The position numbers were made by a program, and so were the translations under genes. Below are positions 34,360-42,545 of a stretch of 64,000 nt of DNA, in pieces. The stretch lies in the NCBI GenBank assembly GCA_002367105.1, contig DFCS01000050.1, forward strand, positions 77,112 to 141,111, written 5' to 3'. This DNA comes from Hungatella sp. UBA3048 (lineage in GTDB: Bacteria; Bacillota; Clostridia; Lachnospirales; Lachnospiraceae). The stretch's first letter is position 1. Every line of letters starts with the position of its first letter. The notes beneath the pieces were generated by a model. It was not told the DNA's origin. It made no database searches and saw only the letters and a program-made list of their open reading frames with translations.

Positions 34360-36683
34360 TAAAGGTTTACGGCATTGTACAAGGGGTTGGATTCCGGCCC
34401 CTTGTTTATCGTGCAGCCAAACAATACGGGATAAAGGGAACGGTCCGCAATGTGGGCGGCTATGTTGAGATCGTGGCACAGTCCGATGAGGCAGTTCTTG
34501 GCCGGTTTCTATCTGACCTAAAGGAAAATAAGAGAGGCGGATATGAAATCGTAAAGATGGAAGCAGAGGAACTTCCTTTTGTGGAGTTTAAAGATTTTCT
34601 CATAATAAAGAGTGAGTCCAGTGCTGAAATATCAGTGATCCCGCCGGATCTGCCGGTTTGTCCGGAATGCATGAGAGAGCTTTCCGATGCTGCGGACAGA
34701 AGATATCAGAATCCCTTTACCAGCTGCATGTCCTGCGGACCCAGATATACCATAATGGAAGACCTGCCTTATGACAGAAACCGGACTTCCATGGAGGACT
34801 TTCCTATGTGCGATGCCTGTAGGGAAGAATATACCTCACCGGAAAGCAGGCGTTTTCACGCGCAGACCATTTCCTGCAATGACTGCGGCCCTTACTTAAT
34901 CTTTCAGGATAAGGAAAATGGTTCTCATGAACTGTTAGAAAGAGAAGCGTATGAAAAGACGGTAAAGGTTCTGTCACAAGGAGGAATTGCTGCAGTTAAG
35001 GGGATCGGAGGCTATCATCTGGTTTGTTCTCCTTTTTTGGAAGAAACCGTAAACCGGCTTCGTAAATTAAAGGGGAGGGAGGAAAAGCCTTTTGCAGTCA
35101 TGTTCCCGGAAATTTCGGAGATAAGAAAGTTCTGTCTGGTCTCTGAGGAAGAAAAGACATTGCTGGAATCAAAAGCAAGGCCAATCGTGCTGTTATCCCT
35201 GATACAGGATCTTATGGCACCTTCTGCGGGGAATGGAAGTCTTTATTGCGGTGCCTTTCTGCCATATACGCCCCTTCAGTATATGCTGACTGCAGAACTT
35301 GGGCCTCTTATCATGACAAGCGCCAATTTTTCCGGACAGCCTGTGGTTCGGGAGGATGGTCCCATGCTGGCTCTCTCCTCCCCTTATTTAAGCGGAGTAT
35401 TATATAATAAAAGAAGGATCGTCCGTTCCGTGGATGATTCAGTTGCTAAAATTATAGAAGGAAAGCCCCAGCTGATCCGAAGAAGCAGAGGTTATGTCCC
35501 TTATCCTGTTTTTCTTTCTCAGGAAGATGGAAAGGAAAATGGGACAAACACTGGTATTTTTGCGGCGGGAGGAGATTTAAAGGCCGCCTTCTGTCTCTGC
35601 CAAAAGGGAAATGCAGTGGTATCCCAGTATTTCGGAGACTTAGAAGAAAATGCAGTGATGGAGGAATATCAAAGATCCTATGAAGATCTGACCAGGCTGT
35701 TACGAATGGCTCCAGGGTTAGCGGTATGTGATCTCCATCCAAATTACCACTCCGCACGGTTTGCAGAAGCCTTGGGGCTTCCAGTTCTTAAAGTACAGCA
35801 CCACCATGCTCATATTGCATCGGTCATGGCTGAACACGATTTAAAGGTTCCTGTGATCGGAGTTGCTTTTGACGGAACCGGCTATGGAACGGATGGAAAT
35901 ATATGGGGCGGAGAGTTTCTTGTCTGTGAAGGAGGTGGCTTCATACGGGCAGCCCATGTAAGCATGTTTCCCATTCTGGGAGGTGACGGGTCTATGAGGG
36001 ATGCCAGGAAAACGGCGTCCTGTTGTCTGCTTCACGCAGGCCTTGAAGCTTACGTCCAGGATGAGAGAATCAGTATGATAAAAGCAGCGCTTGAGCATAA
36101 CGTCAACAGGGTCTTTACTTCCAGCATGGGGCGCCTGTTTGATGGGGCAGCGTCTGTTTTAAATATCGGCCATGAGAACCGTTATGAAGGGGAATGCGCC
36201 ATATTATTTGAAAAAGAGGCAGTGCTTGCAGAAAGAAACGATAAAAAGCCGGCTGACATGTGCTTTGGCATAAAGGAAAGGGAGGGGATCCTGGAATTAG
36301 ACCCCCAGCCTGTTTGGGAGGCCCTTTGCAGCATGAGAAATAAGGTGGATACAGGTTCTCTGGCACTTGGCTTTCATCTTGCTCTGGCACAAGCAGCAGC
36401 ATCTGTGTGTGAAAGGCTGAAGAGAAAATACTTAAGCAATACCGTAGCCTTAAGCGGCGGTGTTTTTCAGAATTCCCTGCTGACAGGGCACATGGTCAGG
36501 CTTTTAAGGGAAAAGGGATTTAACGTCTATTTAAACAGTGCGGTTCCTCCAAATGACGGAGGAGTGAGCCTGGGTCAGGCTTATCTGGGAAATAACTATT
36601 TAAAATCCGATCATAAGGATTTGGAAAGGGCAGGATGCCATGTGTGTTGCAGTACCGGGAAAAATAATTCAGATAAAAGGTGA
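34323..36683 (+). CDS. hypF: carbamoyltransferase HypF
   Basis: A 786-residue maturation protein that starts the synthesis of the cyanide ligands from carbamoyl phosphate. Domains in order: acylphosphatase (GIVQGVGFRPLVYR, about 16-32), two zinc-finger repeats (CPECMREL with CMSCG, and CDACREEY with CNDCG, about 115-190), a YrdC-like domain (about 210-395) and a Kae1-like carbamoyltransferase domain with VQHHHAHIASVMAEH (about 490-770). The start lies within hypB and the last 44 bases overlap hypC. Confidence 0.95.
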   Translation: MDRGKNKAITKIIKVYGIVQGVGFRPLVYRAAKQYGIKGTVRNVGGYVEIVAQSDEAVLGRFLSDLKENKRGGYEIVKMEAEELPFVEFKDFLIIKSESSAEISVIPPDLPVCPECMRELSDAADRRYQNPFTSCMSCGPRYTIMEDLPYDRNRTSMEDFPMCDACREEYTSPESRRFHAQTISCNDCGPYLIFQDKENGSHELLEREAYEKTVKVLSQGGIAAVKGIGGYHLVCSPFLEETVNRLRKLKGREEKPFAVMFPEISEIRKFCLVSEEEKTLLESKARPIVLLSLIQDLMAPSAGNGSLYCGAFLPYTPLQYMLTAELGPLIMTSANFSGQPVVREDGPMLALSSPYLSGVLYNKRRIVRSVDDSVAKIIEGKPQLIRRSRGYVPYPVFLSQEDGKENGTNTGIFAAGGDLKAAFCLCQKGNAVVSQYFGDLEENAVMEEYQRSYEDLTRLLRMAPGLAVCDLHPNYHSARFAEALGLPVLKVQHHHAHIASVMAEHDLKVPVIGVAFDGTGYGTDGNIWGGEFLVCEGGGFIRAAHVSMFPILGGDGSMRDARKTASCCLLHAGLEAYVQDERISMIKAALEHNVNRVFTSSMGRLFDGAASVLNIGHENRYEGECAILFEKEAVLAERNDKKPADMCFGIKEREGILELDPQPVWEALCSMRNKVDTGSLALGFHLALAQAAASVCERLKRKYLSNTVALSGGVFQNSLLTGHMVRLLREKGFNVYLNSAVPPNDGGVSLGQAYLGNNYLKSDHKDLERAGCHVCCSTGKNNSDKR

Positions 36684-36855
36684 TTATGCAAAGGTCAATA
36701 TTATGGACAACATCACCGATGCCAATATAAAGCTGGTGGATGCGAAAATCGGAGATTATGTTCTCATACATGCCGGCTGTGTTATTGATGTCTTAAAGGA
36801 AGACGTAGCCGAGGAAATTCTCACGATATTTTCCCAGCTTCAGGAGGAACTTTAG
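36640..36855 (+). CDS. hypC: hydrogenase assembly chaperone HypC
   Basis: A 71-residue chaperone starting MCVAVPGKI; Cys2 is the residue that holds the Fe(CN)2CO precursor and binds the large-subunit precursor. Its start is inside hypF and hypD begins 3 bases after its stop. Confidence 0.93.
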   Translation: MCVAVPGKIIQIKGDYAKVNIMDNITDANIKLVDAKIGDYVLIHAGCVIDVLKEDVAEEILTIFSQLQEEL

Positions 36856-36858
36856 AAT

Positions 36859-37896
36859 ATGATTGACCAGGTGATAGATGAACTGAAAAATTATAACGGA
36901 AGGCCGGTTAAGATCATGGAAGTATGCGGGACCCATACGTCCAGCATCTTTAAAAACGGCATCCGTTCCATGATTTCTCCTAAGATCCAGCTGATTTCAG
37001 GACCAGGCTGTCCGGTCTGTGTGACTCCCTCCGCCTATATCGATAAGCTGACGGAATATTCCCTAAAGGAGAACCATTGCGTGCTGACCTTTGGAGATAT
37101 GATGAAAGTCAAAGGAAGCAAGATGACCCTGACAGAGGCGAAGGCGGCCGGAGGAAGGGTAAAGATCCTCTATTCTCCGCTTATGGCCGTTGCAGAAGCG
37201 GAACAAAACAGAGAAATCCAATATATCTTTGCAGCTGTGGGATTTGAAACCACGGTTCCTGTTTATGCCCTGCTTCTTGAGGAAATCCGGCATAAGAAAC
37301 TGAAAAATCTGAAACTGATGACTTCCTTAAAGACGATCGTACCGGCTCTTTCCTTTATCTGCGAAAATGAGAAAAACATTGACGGCTTTTTAAGCCCCGG
37401 ACATGTCAGCGTAATCACCGGAAGTATTGCATACCGGGAACTGGCAGCCAGATACCGGAAGCCTTTTGTAATAGCAGGATTTGAAGGGGAGCATATCCTG
37501 GCCGCCATATATGAGATCATGACCCAGATAAAGAAGCAGCACTTTGAGGTGAAAAATTTGTATGCCAGCGCTGTGACAGAAAAGGGTAACCAGAAAGCGG
37601 CTGCTTTTATCAAGGAATATTTTGAAGCTGCAGATGGCTTTTGGCGGGGAATCGGAGTCATAGAAGGATCCGCTCTGAGACTTAAGGAAGAATACGGAGC
37701 CTATGATGCAGGAAGCGCGGAAGAAGAGCTTTTAGAGGACATGCCAATTGGCTGCAAGTGCACGGATGTGATACTCGGACGGATCAATCCGTCGGATTGC
37801 CCGCTGTTTAAGACCGCCTGCAATCCGCTTCACGCGGTAGGCCCCTGTATGGTGTCTCCGGAAGGATCCTGCGGCATCTGGTATCAGAATTCATGA
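36859..37896 (+). CDS. hypD: hydrogenase maturation protein HypD
   Basis: A 345-residue iron-sulfur protein that assembles the Fe(CN)2CO unit with HypC. Motifs: CGTHTSSIFKNG near residue 17, GPGCPVCVTP near 51 and a C-terminal cluster region with GCKCTDVILG, DCPLFKTAC and GPCMVSPEGSC. It lies in the middle of the maturation block, in the usual hypC-hypD-hypE order. Confidence 0.95.
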   Translation: MIDQVIDELKNYNGRPVKIMEVCGTHTSSIFKNGIRSMISPKIQLISGPGCPVCVTPSAYIDKLTEYSLKENHCVLTFGDMMKVKGSKMTLTEAKAAGGRVKILYSPLMAVAEAEQNREIQYIFAAVGFETTVPVYALLLEEIRHKKLKNLKLMTSLKTIVPALSFICENEKNIDGFLSPGHVSVITGSIAYRELAARYRKPFVIAGFEGEHILAAIYEIMTQIKKQHFEVKNLYASAVTEKGNQKAAAFIKEYFEAADGFWRGIGVIEGSALRLKEEYGAYDAGSAEEELLEDMPIGCKCTDVILGRINPSDCPLFKTACNPLHAVGPCMVSPEGSCGIWYQNS

Positions 37897-37919
37897 TCAT
37901 AGGAAGAGGAGGCAAAGCC

Positions 37920-38897
37920 ATGAAAATCGATATGTCCTACGGCAGCGGAGGAAAGCAGACCGGCAATCTCATCAATGAGGTATTCCTAAAACACTTTAAT
38001 AATAAAACCTTAAATAAACTGGAAGATGCCGCAGTATTAAATATAAAGGGGAAGATAGCCTATACCACGGATTCCTTTGTAGTCACGCCCCTGTTTTTTA
38101 AAGGTGGAAATATCGGAAAGCTTGCGGTTTGCGGAACAGTGAACGACCTTTCCATGATGGGAGCCATCCCCAGATTTCTGACTGCAGGGTTTATTATAGA
38201 AGAAGGTGCTGAGCTTGAGGCCATCGAGCAGATTGCCGCTTCCATGGCTCTGGCAGCAAAAGAAGCAGGAGTCAGGATTGTAGCCGGTGATACAAAAGTA
38301 GTAGAAGGAAACGGTGGAATTTATATCAATACCTCTGGAATAGGAGAGATCCAAAAGGGTGGGATCAGCATCTCAAACTGCAAACCAAAGGATGCCATTA
38401 TTCTTTCCGGCAATCTGGGAGAGCATCACGCGGCCATACTATCTCACCGGATGGGGATTGAAAATCAGATCACAAGTGATTGCGCTCCCCTCTGTTCCAT
38501 CGTAAAAAATCTTCTTGACGAAAATATTAAGGTCCATTGTATGAGAGATGTTACCAGAGGAGGGCTTGCTACGGTCCTTAATGAGGCAGCAGACCAGTCC
38601 TCCTGCAAAGTGGAGATATGGGAGGAAGCGCTTCCGGTCAGCGCCCAGGTGAGAGGCTTCTGCGATATTCTTGGCCTGGATCCTCTTTACATGGCAAATG
38701 AGGGAAAAATGATAGCAGTTGTTCCTGAAAGCCAGGCGCAAAAGGCTTTACAGGCAGTTCAGAAAAGCAAATATGGAAAAAATGCAAGAATTATCGGAAC
38801 TGTTATGGAAGGCAGGGGCGTAACAATGAAAACCAGGCTGCAGGGAAGCAGAACCATTGATGTGCTATATGGAGAGGGCCTGCCCAGAATCTGCTAG
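37920..38897 (+). CDS. hypE: hydrogenase maturation protein HypE
   Basis: A 325-residue ATP-dependent dehydratase that turns the HypF-supplied thiocarboxamide into thiocyanate. It starts MKIDMSYGSGGKQT, carries the AIR-synthase-type fold with RDVTRGGLATVLNE and ends in PRIC, whose final Cys takes the carbamoyl group. ATG 37920 follows AGAGGAGG; an upstream ATG at 37893 overlaps hypD. It ends the ech-hyp operon. Confidence 0.95.
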   Translation: MKIDMSYGSGGKQTGNLINEVFLKHFNNKTLNKLEDAAVLNIKGKIAYTTDSFVVTPLFFKGGNIGKLAVCGTVNDLSMMGAIPRFLTAGFIIEEGAELEAIEQIAASMALAAKEAGVRIVAGDTKVVEGNGGIYINTSGIGEIQKGGISISNCKPKDAIILSGNLGEHHAAILSHRMGIENQITSDCAPLCSIVKNLLDENIKVHCMRDVTRGGLATVLNEAADQSSCKVEIWEEALPVSAQVRGFCDILGLDPLYMANEGKMIAVVPESQAQKALQAVQKSKYGKNARIIGTVMEGRGVTMKTRLQGSRTIDVLYGEGLPRIC

Positions 38898-39008
38898 GGA
38901 AAAATCGTATTTTTGTATGTAAAAATAGCCAAAAAACTGGATAAAATGTGGCATTTGCAGGATTATGTCATATATTTATTATAGTTAAGTATGAAAGGAA
39001 ATGCTAAT

Positions 39009-39578
39009 ATGGCTATTAAAATATTTATTGATCAAGGTCATAATCCCAGCGGATTTTTTAACAGTGGGGCGGAGGCCAATGGTGTAAGCGAGTCTGAAGT
39101 CAATTTTCAGGTTGGAATTTATCTGCAAAATTTGCTGAACAGTGACCCAAGATTTGATGCACGCGTATCAAGACCGGAACCCAATACCGTATTAGGAACC
39201 AATAATACTACCAGTTTGGCGCAAAGAGTAGCCATGGCAAATGAATGGCCTGCCGACTATTTTATCAGCATACATTGTAATCTGAATCCGAATCCGGCAA
39301 TTAATGGTACGGAAGTATATATTTATCAGTTTTATACCCAGTCTCAGTGGCTGGCAGAACATGTCATGGAAGGGATAAACCAGGTAGTTGGAACGGCTAA
39401 CAACGGGATCAGGGAAAATCCGTCCCTGTATGTATTAAGAAACACAAACATGCCGTCCAACCTTGTTGAATTGGGCTATTTAAGCAACTTGTCGGATGCC
39501 AATAAGCTGCGTGATGATCAGTATGGATTTGCTTATGGCATTTTCTTAGGCCTTATGAGGTATTTTGGTTTTGCATAA
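39009..39578 (+). CDS. N-acetylmuramoyl-L-alanine amidase (Amidase_3)
   Basis: A 189-residue zinc amidase of the Amidase_3 (AmiC/CwlV) type. The zinc ligands are in IFIDQGHNP (His), a Glu near residue 27 in GVSESEVNF, and FISIHCNLNPN (His), and the catalytic Glu lies in SNLVELGYLS. It lacks a signal peptide, an export domain or cell-wall-binding repeats, so it is a bare catalytic domain. ATG 39009 with AAAGGAAA upstream is chosen; ATG 38991 is possible. It may release the peptide stem of peptidoglycan, perhaps in the forespore or during lysis. Confidence 0.85.
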   Translation: MAIKIFIDQGHNPSGFFNSGAEANGVSESEVNFQVGIYLQNLLNSDPRFDARVSRPEPNTVLGTNNTTSLAQRVAMANEWPADYFISIHCNLNPNPAINGTEVYIYQFYTQSQWLAEHVMEGINQVVGTANNGIRENPSLYVLRNTNMPSNLVELGYLSNLSDANKLRDDQYGFAYGIFLGLMRYFGFA

Positions 39579-39686
39579 TGTTTACAAGCAGGTTACAACC
39601 ATATGCTCCCTTTGTGGTAATTGGATGAGGATGCCATCTATTTGCTGCAAGGAGGGCATTTTTCCGTATATTGTCAGCATGTGCTC

Positions 39687-40649
39687 CTATCTGCGATGGG
39701 TCAGAATGAATTCCCTCTTTATGATCAGCATTTTTTTTGTCTGCTTTAAAATATAGAACAGGATTGCCCTGGCTTCAAATTCCTCCCGGTTGGAAGGTAG
39801 CTCATGTCCTTTTAAATCCTGAAACAGAAGGTCTAAATTATTTAAAAGACCTTCTGCCGTATTTTCTCTGTGATACCCCTGTTCAATTCCTTCAAAAAGA
39901 AGTGCCACCTGTTTTGCCTGTCTGGGCAGGCAGGTGATGCTTTTGATATTTTCATAGATTTCCTGAAGCACCATGCTTTGCTGCTGGCGCATCTGGATAT
40001 AATCAACTTCATAAGAATCCTTTTTCCAAAGGGCATTGTTGTAATTATTAAGCGCACATGTTCTTGCCAGGTCCAGGCTTTCCTTAAGCTGTATCAGACA
40101 ATCCGGGTTATATCCGCTTTTATCTTCCTCCATCAGCCAGTGGGACATGCGGCTTAAGATCCCCTTTATCTGTGAATCTACATCGTCTGCCAGTTTCTGA
40201 AATACTTTTTCCTTTTTCCGAAGATGCATATTGACCAGAACCCCAACCGTAGTGCCGATCAGGAACAGGGCAATCTCATTTCCTATAAGAGGTGCAGACA
40301 TGGACCGTTCGGAAAGAAAATGAGTGATGAGGACAGAATCCATGGCAATTGCTTCCCCCCAGTCCGCATACAGGCAAAGCAGCGCGAATAATAAAAGGTA
40401 CCAGGCAAATGCAAAAAGAGTAAAACCCAGAAGACGGAAGGATGCGGCAGCAAGTATTAAAGCGCACACAAAGGCAAGCGTCCGGTTTCTGGCGCTTTTA
40501 ATGGTTTCCCTCTTGGTATTCTGGATGCTGAGCACCGTGATGATGCCGGCCGTAGCAGAATATTTTAAACCCAGCTCAGCCGCAATGGTAATTGCCAACA
40601 CGGCGGCGGCTGCAATTTTTATGCTTTTAATGATCTTTTCCTTATCCAT
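39687..40649 (-). CDS. aromatic acid exporter (FUSC-like, ArAE_1) family protein
   Basis: A 320-residue protein with six N-terminal membrane segments (about residues 10-140) and a C-terminal cytoplasmic helical domain. The N-terminal part (ATAGIITVLSIQNTKRET) and the ArAE_1_C region are typical of this Firmicutes family. It probably forms an efflux pore, but the substrate is not known. It is transcribed alone, opposite to its neighbours. Confidence 0.82.
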   Translation of the reverse strand: MDKEKIIKSIKIAAAAVLAITIAAELGLKYSATAGIITVLSIQNTKRETIKSARNRTLAFVCALILAAASFRLLGFTLFAFAWYLLLFALLCLYADWGEAIAMDSVLITHFLSERSMSAPLIGNEIALFLIGTTVGVLVNMHLRKKEKVFQKLADDVDSQIKGILSRMSHWLMEEDKSGYNPDCLIQLKESLDLARTCALNNYNNALWKKDSYEVDYIQMRQQQSMVLQEIYENIKSITCLPRQAKQVALLFEGIEQGYHRENTAEGLLNNLDLLFQDLKGHELPSNREEFEARAILFYILKQTKKMLIIKREFILTHRR

Positions 40650-40720
40650 GTGTGTTACCTCTTAAAAAGCAGTTTATATTACCAGTATACCATAATTTTA
40701 AAAACATCCCATCAGAAAGA

Positions 40721-40749
40721 TTGCTATTTCCTTCACAAATTAGTATAAT
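40721..40749 (+). promoter_or_regulatory. promoter of the DUF1456 gene
   Basis: TTGCTA (40721-40726), a 17-base spacer and TATAAT (40744-40749), about 50 bases before the GTG start at 40800. Confidence 0.65.
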
Positions 40750-40799
40750 TCCTATATTGCAGTTTTTATGTAAAAATGTATTTCCTAAGGAGGAACCGT

Positions 40800-41318
40800 G
40801 TGGATAACAACGATATATTAATAAGATTGCGGTATGCGATGGATATTAAAGATTCTGATATGATTGAAATATTCAAACTGGGCGGAATCACGATTACAAA
40901 GGAAGGGGTCCGAAGGCTTCTGGCAAAGCCCCAAACCGATATAAGTGATTCTGGGGAGCAAAACGCAATTGCTGATAAAAACAGGGACATCTGCAATGAT
41001 TTTACGCTGGAATCCTTTTTAAACGGTTACATTATTTTTAAAAGGGGAAAGCAGGAAGCAAAGCCGGGAGAGCCGGAAAAACAGCTGTTCATGGTGAAGG
41101 ATCACCGGTCAGTCAATAATGTCCTGCTTAAGAAAGTCAAAATTGCCCTGTCCCTCACCGGGGATGACATGCTTGATATTTTTAAGTCTGTTGGAATTAA
41201 TCTGTCCAACGGTGAATTAAGTGCACTTTTGCGAAAGGAAGGGCAGCGCAATTATAAGGAATGCCAGGACCGGTATGTGAGAAATTTCTTAAAGGGCCTT
41301 GCAATCAGATACAGATAG
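40800..41318 (+). CDS. DUF1456 (YehS) family protein
   Basis: A 172-residue protein made of two copies of the DUF1456 repeat: NDILIRLRYAMDIKDSDMIEIF near the start and VLLKKVKIALSLTGDDMLDIF in the second half, each with an RLL or ALLRK tail. GTG 40800 (start VDNNDILIRLRYA) is the start because family members begin there and AAGGAGG sits 6-7 bases ahead; the longer frame begins with unrelated residues. Function unknown. Confidence 0.85.
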   Translation: MDNNDILIRLRYAMDIKDSDMIEIFKLGGITITKEGVRRLLAKPQTDISDSGEQNAIADKNRDICNDFTLESFLNGYIIFKRGKQEAKPGEPEKQLFMVKDHRSVNNVLLKKVKIALSLTGDDMLDIFKSVGINLSNGELSALLRKEGQRNYKECQDRYVRNFLKGLAIRYR

Positions 41319-41344
41319 CCGGCAGAAGATAGTGGAGGGGGGCC

Positions 41345-41372
41345 TTGCTTATTATTTTTTTTGTGTTATAAT
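41345..41372 (+). promoter_or_regulatory. promoter, first copy of a repeated promoter motif
   Basis: TTGCTT (41345-41350), 16 bases, TATAAT (41367-41372). The surrounding sequence is close to a second promoter at 45135. It reads into a short RNA that ends at 41517. Confidence 0.65.
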
Positions 41373-41378
41373 ATAATT

Positions 41379-41517
41379 AGATGTTAAATCCGAGCGTTGC
41401 TGAAAGATTTAATGTTTCATGAACAATCTTATAATTGACATGTAAAGAACCGTCTTTTTAAGAAGGGCTTTTAGTATTGTGCCAATGGCATGGATATGAA
41501 AAGCCCTTCTTTTTTTT
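41379..41517 (+). ncRNA. candidate small RNA or attenuated leader
   Basis: The promoter at 41345 and the terminator at 41460-41517 would define a transcript of about 139 nt with no good coding frame. It could be a stand-alone small RNA or a leader that controls read-through into the gene at 41533. The large loop (41473-41498) has a GCCA/TGGC inner hairpin. Confidence 0.4.
41460..41517 (+). terminator. strong rho-independent terminator
   Basis: AAGAAGGGCTTTT (41460-41472) pairs perfectly over 13 bp with 41499-41511, followed by a run of Ts to 41517. It lies 16 bases before the start of the gene at 41533 and just ahead of its ribosome site. Confidence 0.8.
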
Positions 41518-41532
41518 GAAAGGAGGAATATT

Positions 41533-42312
41533 ATGCATTTGGAAGGAATGGAAGTCAGCCATATGAAGTTCGGTGAAGGGAAGGTCATGGAGCTTGAGGA
41601 GAAATACATCACCATACTGTTCCCTCAGGGTGAAAAAAAGTTTTTGTATCCCAATTCCTTTAACAAATTTCTGACACTCAAGGATAAGAAAGTGCAGACA
41701 GAAATGAACAATATGCTGAAGCATATTATGGAGGAAGAAGAAAGCAGACGTGCCGAGGAGATCAGTGAGCAGGAACGTCTGGAGGAAATACAAAACTTAA
41801 AGATCCGTCCCGATTCCCAGGCGTCCTTTGGATTTGTGGAAAATAACAAGGAACGTGTTTTCTCTACGTGGTCAGTCTATGCAGGTTCCTATCAGAGCGG
41901 AGCCTCCAAAGGAAAGCCCAAGCTTCCGGTAAGGCTTAAACTGAATTCAGCCTGTCTCCTTACGGAATGCCCCAAGGGGGTGGCAGAAAAGAGACGGCGC
42001 ATCATAGGAGCTTTTATGCTGCAGGATAATTTTGAAAGCTCTGCCTGCAGAGATGGGATGATTCAAAGTCACGAAAAATACAGGATTCAGCTGAATGATA
42101 AAGAAACTCTGTTCTACTGGGATTATTTTTCCGATGGTGCGGAGATTTCAAAATGGGGAAATGTGGAACTTAAATATTTTTCCAATATGATCATGCAAAA
42201 GATTCTTTTTGATATGCAAAATGGTCTGACTGATGCGGAGCGTCGGAAAGATGCAGAAGAATTTTACCAGTACTTCTGCCTGGTAAACAGGTTAAAGCCT
42301 TTGGACCAGTAG
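41533..42312 (+). CDS. conserved Clostridia protein of unknown function
   Basis: A 259-residue cytoplasmic protein that I do not recognise as a named family. Residues 1-45 (MEVSHMKFGEGKVMELEEKY) look like a small SH3/Tudor-like barrel of the kind found at the end of UvrD and CarD-like proteins. Residues 55-90 form a charged coiled coil rich in Glu. The C-terminal half has ESSACRDGMIQSHEKYRIQL and FYWDYF, in a compact domain. AAAGGAGG lies 7 bases before the ATG. It follows a strong terminator and so may depend on read-through. Confidence 0.6.
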   Translation: MHLEGMEVSHMKFGEGKVMELEEKYITILFPQGEKKFLYPNSFNKFLTLKDKKVQTEMNNMLKHIMEEEESRRAEEISEQERLEEIQNLKIRPDSQASFGFVENNKERVFSTWSVYAGSYQSGASKGKPKLPVRLKLNSACLLTECPKGVAEKRRRIIGAFMLQDNFESSACRDGMIQSHEKYRIQLNDKETLFYWDYFSDGAEISKWGNVELKYFSNMIMQKILFDMQNGLTDAERRKDAEEFYQYFCLVNRLKPLDQ

Positions 42313-42342
42313 AGAGTTGGGGAAAGAAAAGGAGTGATGCGT

Positions 42343-42402
42343 ATGGAATATGAGCGGAACAGAAGAAAAGAATATGAAAAACGGAGGCTGCATATGTTTT
42401 AA
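42343..42402 (+). CDS. putative 19-residue leader peptide before the MgtC gene
   Basis: A short frame with AAGGAG 8 bases ahead of ATG 42343, ending at TAA 42400. The peptide is almost wholly charged (Glu, Arg, Lys) with two Glu-Tyr pairs and no membrane segment. Its last codons lie within the first arm of a pair of competing hairpins, the second of which is a terminator in front of an MgtC-family gene. It may be only a chance frame in the terminator region, so I mark it as tentative. Confidence 0.4.
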   Translation: MEYERNRRKEYEKRRLHMF

Positions 42403-42466
42403 TATGCGGCTCATTGTCATAGGATCATGAGACACCGCCTCCGTTTTCTTAATGGAGGCGGTTTTT
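42376..42466 (+). promoter_or_regulatory. competing hairpins, candidate attenuator of the MgtC gene
   Basis: Arm 1 (42378-42388, AAAACGGAGGC) can pair over 11 bp with arm 2 (42437-42447, GCCTCCGTTTT). Arm 2 can instead pair over 9 bp as 42434-42442 with 42454-42462, which is followed by Ts to 42466 and is a terminator. A third hairpin joins 42390-42395 to 42402-42407 across the stop codon of the short frame. This is the layout expected of a transcription attenuator. Confidence 0.5.
42434..42466 (+). terminator. rho-independent terminator upstream of the MgtC gene
   Basis: ACCGCCTCC (42434-42442) and GGAGGCGGT (42454-42462) form a 9-bp GC-rich stem with an 11-nt loop, then TTTTT. Confidence 0.75.
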
Positions 42467-42545
42467 GTGAAGGTAAATGCCAGCCAGATAATAGAGAATT
42501 AATTCAGGAACTTATGTATCTGATTACATAGAGCGGGAGAGGTGA

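Noticed and set aside
39631..39663. Weak hairpin with Ts between the amidase and the exporter gene
   Set aside because: Only five base pairs with a long loop; too weak to call a terminator.
39565..39756. Open frame of 63 codons between the amidase and exporter genes
   Set aside because: It overlaps the end of both neighbours, has no ribosome site and no recognisable protein features.
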